Shown: positions 52,811 through 57,211 of the stretch, in pieces | How positions within the stretch are numbered: position 1 is the stretch's first letter | How the letters are laid out: each line of letters begins with the position of its first letter | DNA from: Ruminococcus sp. | GTDB lineage: Bacteria > Bacillota > Clostridia > Oscillospirales > Ruminococcaceae | Assembly (NCBI GenBank): GCA_017437285.1 | Contig: JAFSBM010000156.1 | Coordinates: forward strand, 1 to 57,211 | Length of the DNA stretch: 57,211 nt | Direction of reading: 5' to 3' | Translations under genes and position numbers: made by a program | The notes under the pieces: model-generated | The model's input: the letters and a program-made list of their open reading frames with translations, nothing else | Database searches by the model: none | What the model was told of the DNA's origin: nothing

Positions 52811-54907
52811 TCAGCTTTGTTCGCTGAGCATTATGGAAACTCTGTTCTGTATGATTTCCGCACATTCTTCGGCAGAGCAAGCACCTGCGAAATATCGGGA
52901 AATTTCCTCATTGACAATGCTGTTGATACTGCTATCGTAATTTCCCGAAATTGCACTTGTGATACTGCGGACAAATGTTTCGTATTTCTCCTGTTCAGCC
53001 TTGGTCATAGGGGTAACTTCCACCTGTGAACCCGTGTCAAAATCATAGCCTGTTTCTTTCATAGGTACTTTCTGTTTGCTCGCTCCGTCGATGTAATACG
53101 GCGGTTCGAGGGCTTCTTCCATTGCAATTTCAAAGCCATTTTCTGTTACGGGAATACCACGGATATTTCCGTAATATCTGTCATCTCTGAAAAATGTGCG
53201 GATAAAACTCCACGCACCGTCCTTTGCAGGGGAATTTTCCATAATTGCAAACTGATTCGAAAGCGTCATAACAGAGCCGTTTCCGCTTTCTGAGGGGAAT
53301 CCCACAAAGGCTATGTCATCGCCGAAAATCGCCTGTTCCTGTGCATTTATATCTCTGAAAGATTCGATATACAAGGTTGAAATCAATGCTGTATCGTTGC
53401 GGCAGGAGGTTGTTTCCCACGAATATTCCTCAACACTTGGGAATTCAGCGGAAAATTCAAGTATATCCATAAAATCCTGCGAATTAAATGAACAAGTGTG
53501 AGTGCCGTAATCAACAAAATCGTTACAGTCGTCGGATAAAAAACCAAAAACAGCATCTCTGTTGTTTGCCGATTCAAACAGCGTCATTTCGGGAGAATTC
53601 GCCTCATAAACCGCTTTGAATTCTTCAAAAGTCCAGTTCTGAATATCAGTATGCTTGGATTTTGCGGCAATAGTCTTTATTGTAAATACGGGAGCTATTG
53701 AAAAAAGCTGACCGTCAGTTTCAGCTGCCGCAAGATAATTCGGCAGAAAAGCATCACGGCTGTACCTGCTGTCGCTGTCCATAAATCCGTATAAATCGGC
53801 AAATGCACCCTTTGAGGAAAGCTTTTCAATTTCGTTTGTGTCAAGGTATACCATATCAGGTATTTTTCCCGAAATAATGTCCATTTCAAGGTCATTCACA
53901 GCGTTTTCAACTCCCTCGGCACTATATTCATAGCTGTCAAGGTAATTTTTTAAATCAATCTGATACAAATTGCTCTCTGCGTTGAAATCCGCAATCATAG
54001 GCTGAATTTCGTCAATTTTAGATGCTGCCGCAAGGGTAATCGTCTGCATTTGGCTATATTCAGCAATATCACGCTCCGAAAGCTTGTACAGTTTACCCTC
54101 GGACAGACAGGCGAATTCTCCCTTTGCTATCGGAGAAATTGCACTGATTCCGCTTAATCCCGAATCGGTGAAATCAATCAGTTTTTCCGTTGTTTTGTCC
54201 GATCTCAAGCCATAATATCCGCTGTTCTCGACATAATGGCGGACATAGCCGTTTACGGATTCCATATAATTATCGGCTGATTCTTCGGTAAGCTTTTCAA
54301 TTACATTACCCTCTGTATCAACGAGAAGAAAAGTGCCGTCAATGTCTAAAATCAGCCTATTTTCCCCTGCATAACTCAAACTTCTGACACCCTTGTAAAG
54401 GCAATCCGAAAGCAAGCTGTCATCAATGACAAAATCGCATACAGAACGCACATTTCCGCTTATATCGTAGATTTTCAGCTTGTAGGTGTATGAATTTTCT
54501 TCATTTTCTTCCCCTTGTTCGGCAGTCGAAATGAAAGCAAAAATATTATTTTCCGAAACCGCAAAAGCAATGTTTTCATCTTTAGAATAATCAATTTTCA
54601 GTTTCAGGTCAGCGTAACTGTACATTGAAAAATCGCTGTCGGTTATGCAGACTTTGAGATTTCCCTCGGAATCGTTGCCGATTATGTGGAGAATTCCTGA
54701 TTTTTCGCTGTAGAAAATGCTGCTTATTCCCTGTAATTTATCGGGGAATGGCATTTCCGTTTTCTTGTAAGGCTTTGAGATGTCCACAATCTGCACTTCG
54801 CCCTTGTTGATAACGGGCGGATTATTTTCCGCAGGTTTGTCCGAATTGCAGGAAACCACGGAACATAGGGAAATAAAGGCAGTTAAAAATGATAAAATTT
54901 TCTTCAT
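52811..54907 (-). CDS. solute-binding-type lipoprotein B
   Basis: 698 residues, paralogue of the neighbouring lipoprotein. Signal peptide with a good lipobox (FISLCSVVSC, Cys about residue 20), N-terminal beta-rich region, then the solute-binding-like half: MQTITLAAASKIDEIQPMIA, IPDMVYLDTNEIEKLSSKG, FSIAPVFTIKTIAAKSK, NWTFEEFKAVYEANSPEM and a conserved SPAKDGAWSFIRTFFRDD. Its C-terminus AEECAEIIQNRVSIMLSEQS is almost identical to that of the paralogue while the rest has diverged, suggesting gene conversion at the 3' end. No transporter partner is visible. Ribosome site AAGGAGG. Confidence 0.8.
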   Translation of the reverse strand: MKKILSFLTAFISLCSVVSCNSDKPAENNPPVINKGEVQIVDISKPYKKTEMPFPDKLQGISSIFYSEKSGILHIIGNDSEGNLKVCITDSDFSMYSYADLKLKIDYSKDENIAFAVSENNIFAFISTAEQGEENEENSYTYKLKIYDISGNVRSVCDFVIDDSLLSDCLYKGVRSLSYAGENRLILDIDGTFLLVDTEGNVIEKLTEESADNYMESVNGYVRHYVENSGYYGLRSDKTTEKLIDFTDSGLSGISAISPIAKGEFACLSEGKLYKLSERDIAEYSQMQTITLAAASKIDEIQPMIADFNAESNLYQIDLKNYLDSYEYSAEGVENAVNDLEMDIISGKIPDMVYLDTNEIEKLSSKGAFADLYGFMDSDSRYSRDAFLPNYLAAAETDGQLFSIAPVFTIKTIAAKSKHTDIQNWTFEEFKAVYEANSPEMTLFESANNRDAVFGFLSDDCNDFVDYGTHTCSFNSQDFMDILEFSAEFPSVEEYSWETTSCRNDTALISTLYIESFRDINAQEQAIFGDDIAFVGFPSESGNGSVMTLSNQFAIMENSPAKDGAWSFIRTFFRDDRYYGNIRGIPVTENGFEIAMEEALEPPYYIDGASKQKVPMKETGYDFDTGSQVEVTPMTKAEQEKYETFVRSITSAISGNYDSSINSIVNEEISRYFAGACSAEECAEIIQNRVSIMLSEQS

Positions 54908-55304
54908 AAGAAGTCCTCCTTGTGATGTTTTTCAGAAGTTTTTTCAACGTCCTGTAACATAGTGTATTTAGAGGGCAAAAAAGTCAAAGTTTTTTGAAAT
55001 TTCGGCGAAATAACCTGTTAGCATTTGCTAAATTTGTGCATTTTGTTTAATCAAGCCGTTAGCTGTCAGCCGTTAGCCTTTAGCTGTTTAGAGGTTAGAG
55101 GTTAGATGTTAGAAAGTAGACGGTGGAATTATTTCTGCTGTCCATTTTTGTGCGATGATGATTTAATTCTGTGTAGGGGCGGATATTATCCGCTTTTTTA
55201 GCTATTAGCCTTTAGCTTTTCGGCAATGCGTAATTATTTTAAAGAACCTATAGCTAATAGCTAATGGCTTTTTAAAACTGACCGCTTTCAGGAAAAATCT
55301 GATA
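54908..55304. repeat. heptad/hairpin region with REP unit upstream of DUF3810 gene
   Basis: Heptads GCCGTTA/GCTGTCA/GCCTTTA near 55050-55085, TTAGAGG/TTAGATG units, then GACGGTGG with a degenerate GCTGTCC arm (55119-55143). A REP palindrome GGGGCGGATATTATCCGC at 55176-55193 and further heptads at 55199-55275 follow. No gene. Confidence 0.75.
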
Positions 55305-55305
55305 A

Positions 55306-55334
55306 TTGACTTTTAAAATCACGTGTGGTATAAT
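55306..55334 (+). promoter_or_regulatory. promoter of DUF3810-type gene
   Basis: TTGACT (55306-55311), 17-bp spacer, TATAAT (55329-55334). Confidence 0.7.
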
Positions 55335-55366
55335 TAAAGTATATCATACATATGAAAGGAGCAATT

Positions 55367-56638
55367 ATGGAAACTATCTTAAATGAAAAAGAAAAAATTG
55401 AAACTCCTGTTGAAGAAATTCCCCCGAAAAAGAAAAAATCCGCCTATTGGAAAACAACGGCTGTGATTTTTTCGGTAACAGTAATTCTTGCCTTAGCCTC
55501 TTTCATAACACCATTCTGCGACTGGTATGCCAATAACGCATATATATACTTATGCGACGGTTTGACCTATTTAACCGCATATCTTCCCTTTTGCCTTGGT
55601 GAAATGATGATGTATCTGGGGGTGGCAATGGTCATTTTCAGCGTCATATTTTTAATTCTGCTTATTTTTCTGCGAAAAAAGCCGAAATATCGCCGTTTCT
55701 GCGGCGGCTATTTCAAAACTTTCCTTATAATGCTGCTATGCGTTCTCTTTTTGTATATGCCTATGTGGCTTATCCCTTTCAGAAGTTCAGTTATGGGCGA
55801 GGGTGACACGGAAAAGCGGAGGGAATTTACATATGAGGAGATTTATGCCCTCCTTGAATATTCGGTAAATGGTCTTAATCAGGCTGCGGAGGAAATAGAA
55901 ATTGCCGAGGACGGAAAGGTTTTATTCCCCGAAATTGAGGAAACACAGCAGCTTATAAATGAGGCTTTAGTGAATATTTCCGAGGAATTTCCACGTATGA
56001 GAGGTTTTTACCCAACTGTAAAACCTGCTCTCTGCTCCGATATACTGGAGCGAATGTGGATTGGCGGATATACCTACCCTTTCACTATGGAGGCAACTCA
56101 CAACAAGTACACCTCCCCCACATATCAGCCTATTCTTGACGCTCATGAGCTTTGCCACCACAAGGGCTACTACAAGGAAAATGAGGCTGAATTTGTCAGT
56201 CAGCTTGCTCTGATTAAGAGTGATGACCCATTGCTGAGATTTTCAGCCTATGACCAGATGTATGACTATGTATTGGGAGAATTTTATGAAACTCAGGATG
56301 CAATTATTTCAGATATGATTGCTGAGGGTTCGCTTAAAGAGCCGAATTGGAAAGATAAAGACAGCGTGATTGCTTATATTGAACAGCTAAATCAGATATT
56401 TGGACCTATTCCCGAGGTAAGTGACAGAGTGCATCAGATAAACGATGCAGGTTATGTAATTGCTGAGGAGATATATGAGGAGGATTCCCACCCCATTGAC
56501 GAAATGCCTGCGGTCAACGAGGTTATTGAAGAAACTGCCGATGTCGGCTGGGAAACACAGGGAGAAATTTTGCAGGAAAACACCTATGACGGTGTGACTT
56601 TGCTCCTTTTGCAGTATTTTGACGGTGTTTTATATTGA
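55367..56638 (+). CDS. DUF3810-type membrane zinc metalloprotease
   Basis: 423 residues. A charged N-terminus (KKKK) is followed by three membrane segments (about 31-50, 72-102, 118-136), then an extracytoplasmic or cytoplasmic domain with the zincin motif HELCHHKGYYKENEAEF (His260, Glu261, His264, plus a downstream Glu in the ENEAEF helix). This fits the DUF3810 family, predicted membrane-bound zinc proteases. The start at 55367 follows AAAGGAG; the earlier ATG overlaps that site. Substrate unknown. A terminator follows. Confidence 0.85.
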   Translation: METILNEKEKIETPVEEIPPKKKKSAYWKTTAVIFSVTVILALASFITPFCDWYANNAYIYLCDGLTYLTAYLPFCLGEMMMYLGVAMVIFSVIFLILLIFLRKKPKYRRFCGGYFKTFLIMLLCVLFLYMPMWLIPFRSSVMGEGDTEKRREFTYEEIYALLEYSVNGLNQAAEEIEIAEDGKVLFPEIEETQQLINEALVNISEEFPRMRGFYPTVKPALCSDILERMWIGGYTYPFTMEATHNKYTSPTYQPILDAHELCHHKGYYKENEAEFVSQLALIKSDDPLLRFSAYDQMYDYVLGEFYETQDAIISDMIAEGSLKEPNWKDKDSVIAYIEQLNQIFGPIPEVSDRVHQINDAGYVIAEEIYEEDSHPIDEMPAVNEVIEETADVGWETQGEILQENTYDGVTLLLLQYFDGVLY

Positions 56639-56658
56639 CACAATCCCTTAAACAACCA

Positions 56659-56687
56659 CCCCGAAGTGACACACTTCGGGGATTTTT
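56659..56687 (+). terminator. terminator
   Basis: CCCCGAAGTG (56659-56668) with CACTTCGGGG (56672-56681), then ATTTTT. Confidence 0.9.
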
Positions 56688-56796
56688 ATTTCACACTTCA
56701 TTATGCAAAAGCAACTAATTGCAAATATTTATACCGAAATAATTTAGTGATATAAACAAAATTATACATATTTAAACATATTTATCGTTTGGACTA

Positions 56797-56824
56797 TTGA
56801 TTTTTCAAAAAAATGGTGTATAAT
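56797..56824 (+). promoter_or_regulatory. promoter of the truncated secreted-protein gene
   Basis: TTGATT (56797-56802), 16-bp spacer, TATAAT (56819-56824). Confidence 0.65.
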
Positions 56825-56878
56825 ATTCATATAGCGTCTTTAAGACTCTATATAAGGATTATTTTTGGAGGAATAAAA

Positions 56879-57211
56879 ATGAAGAAAATCAAAAAAATCG
56901 CAGCTATGGCTGCAGCATTGGTAATTTGCTCAGGTACAGCAGCATATTTACCGCAAGACACATTCAAAAGCGAAACATTAACAGCGTCAGCTGCTGAGGT
57001 TGTTTATTCTGGTTCTAAAATGGAAGTTTACGGTGATGAAGAAGATTTTGTTTTCCACGTAAATGACAATCTTCTTGAAAACCCAGCGGCTTATTTAGGC
57101 TATTTAAAGGCAAGAGCTTACGATGAGGACGACAGAACTCTGTTTTATGATTACTGGCTTGATAACGGTTGTTTTGAATTTGATTTATCAAATGTAGATA
57201 TGACAACAGCA
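56879..57211 (+). CDS. secreted protein, signal peptide related to the LRR family (partial, 3' end missing)
   Basis: The first 111 codons of a gene that runs off the right edge, with GGAGG 8 bp before the ATG. The signal peptide (KKIKKIAAMAAALVICSGTA, AYLPQDTFKSETLTASAAE) is clearly related to those of the three LRR proteins at 25-37 kb. The mature start differs: VVYSGSKMEVYGDEEDFVFH, with no NFPD/EF-hand module. It may be another exported dockerin or surface protein sharing a secretion leader. Domain content beyond the edge is unknown. Confidence 0.8.
   Translation, partial: MKKIKKIAAMAAALVICSGTAAYLPQDTFKSETLTASAAEVVYSGSKMEVYGDEEDFVFHVNDNLLENPAAYLGYLKARAYDEDDRTLFYDYWLDNGCFEFDLSNVDMTTA

Overview
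The window looks like chromosomal DNA of a Gram-positive anaerobe of the Ruminococcus / Oscillospiraceae type. The reasons are Firmicutes-type ribosome binding sites and sigma-A promoters, a T-box leader, a HydE-type radical SAM protein, LPQTG sortase-anchored surface proteins, and type I dockerin modules on two secreted proteins. Genus is inferred; no rRNA, tRNA or CRISPR array was seen.

Left part (about 0-25 kb). A cytidylate-kinase-like gene and GTP-type PEP carboxykinase (pckG, with 19-bp tandem repeats in its leader) precede a pnuC-like transporter. Then comes a nearly complete branched-chain amino acid pathway: leuA (behind a leucine-type T-box), ilvB-ilvN (behind an Ile/Val-rich leader peptide and terminator, i.e. 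apparent attenuation), ilvC, ilvD, leuC-leuD-leuB, a DUF815-type AAA ATPase overlapping leuB, and ilvA-ridA. ilvE is not in the window. The ilvA operon continues into nadA, hydE and a cysteine-rich protein of unknown role, followed by cysE. Small accessory genes interrupt this block: a zinc-ribbon-like orphan, a decayed four-helix-bundle gene, and an island of SMI1/KNR4-like and other probable immunity genes without toxins.

Middle part (about 25-38 kb). Three consecutive secreted proteins are built from EF-hand + leucine-rich-repeat modules and driven by near-identical promoters. The first two end in LPQTG cell-wall anchors; the third carries a dockerin and a novel C-terminal domain and is followed closely by a CPBP membrane protease.

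Right part (about 38-57 kb). An alpha/beta hydrolase, an XRE regulator with membrane segments, an SMI1 + ankyrin pair, a papain-like protease with a dockerin, a heterodimeric ABC exporter, two small paralogous membrane proteins, citrate synthase, two duplicated solute-binding-type lipoproteins, a DUF3810-type membrane zinc peptidase, and the start of another secreted protein cut by the window edge.

The most unusual feature is in the spaces between genes. They are filled with arrays of exact 7-bp period (GCTAANN, TCTAANN, CTTAATT, CGTAATN; all NNTAANN). These are often joined to a conserved hairpin that reads as a terminator in both directions. Because 7 is not a multiple of 3, the arrays place stop codons in all three frames every 21 bp. 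At four genes the array supplies the actual stop codon. Comparison of two duplicated loci (50.3 kb and 52.8 kb) shows one such element present in one copy and absent in the other. Palindromic REP-like units of two kinds, a 158-bp MITE present twice (once nested inside a second MITE), and an inverted 175-bp repeat flanking pckG-pnuC-leuA complete the repeat landscape.
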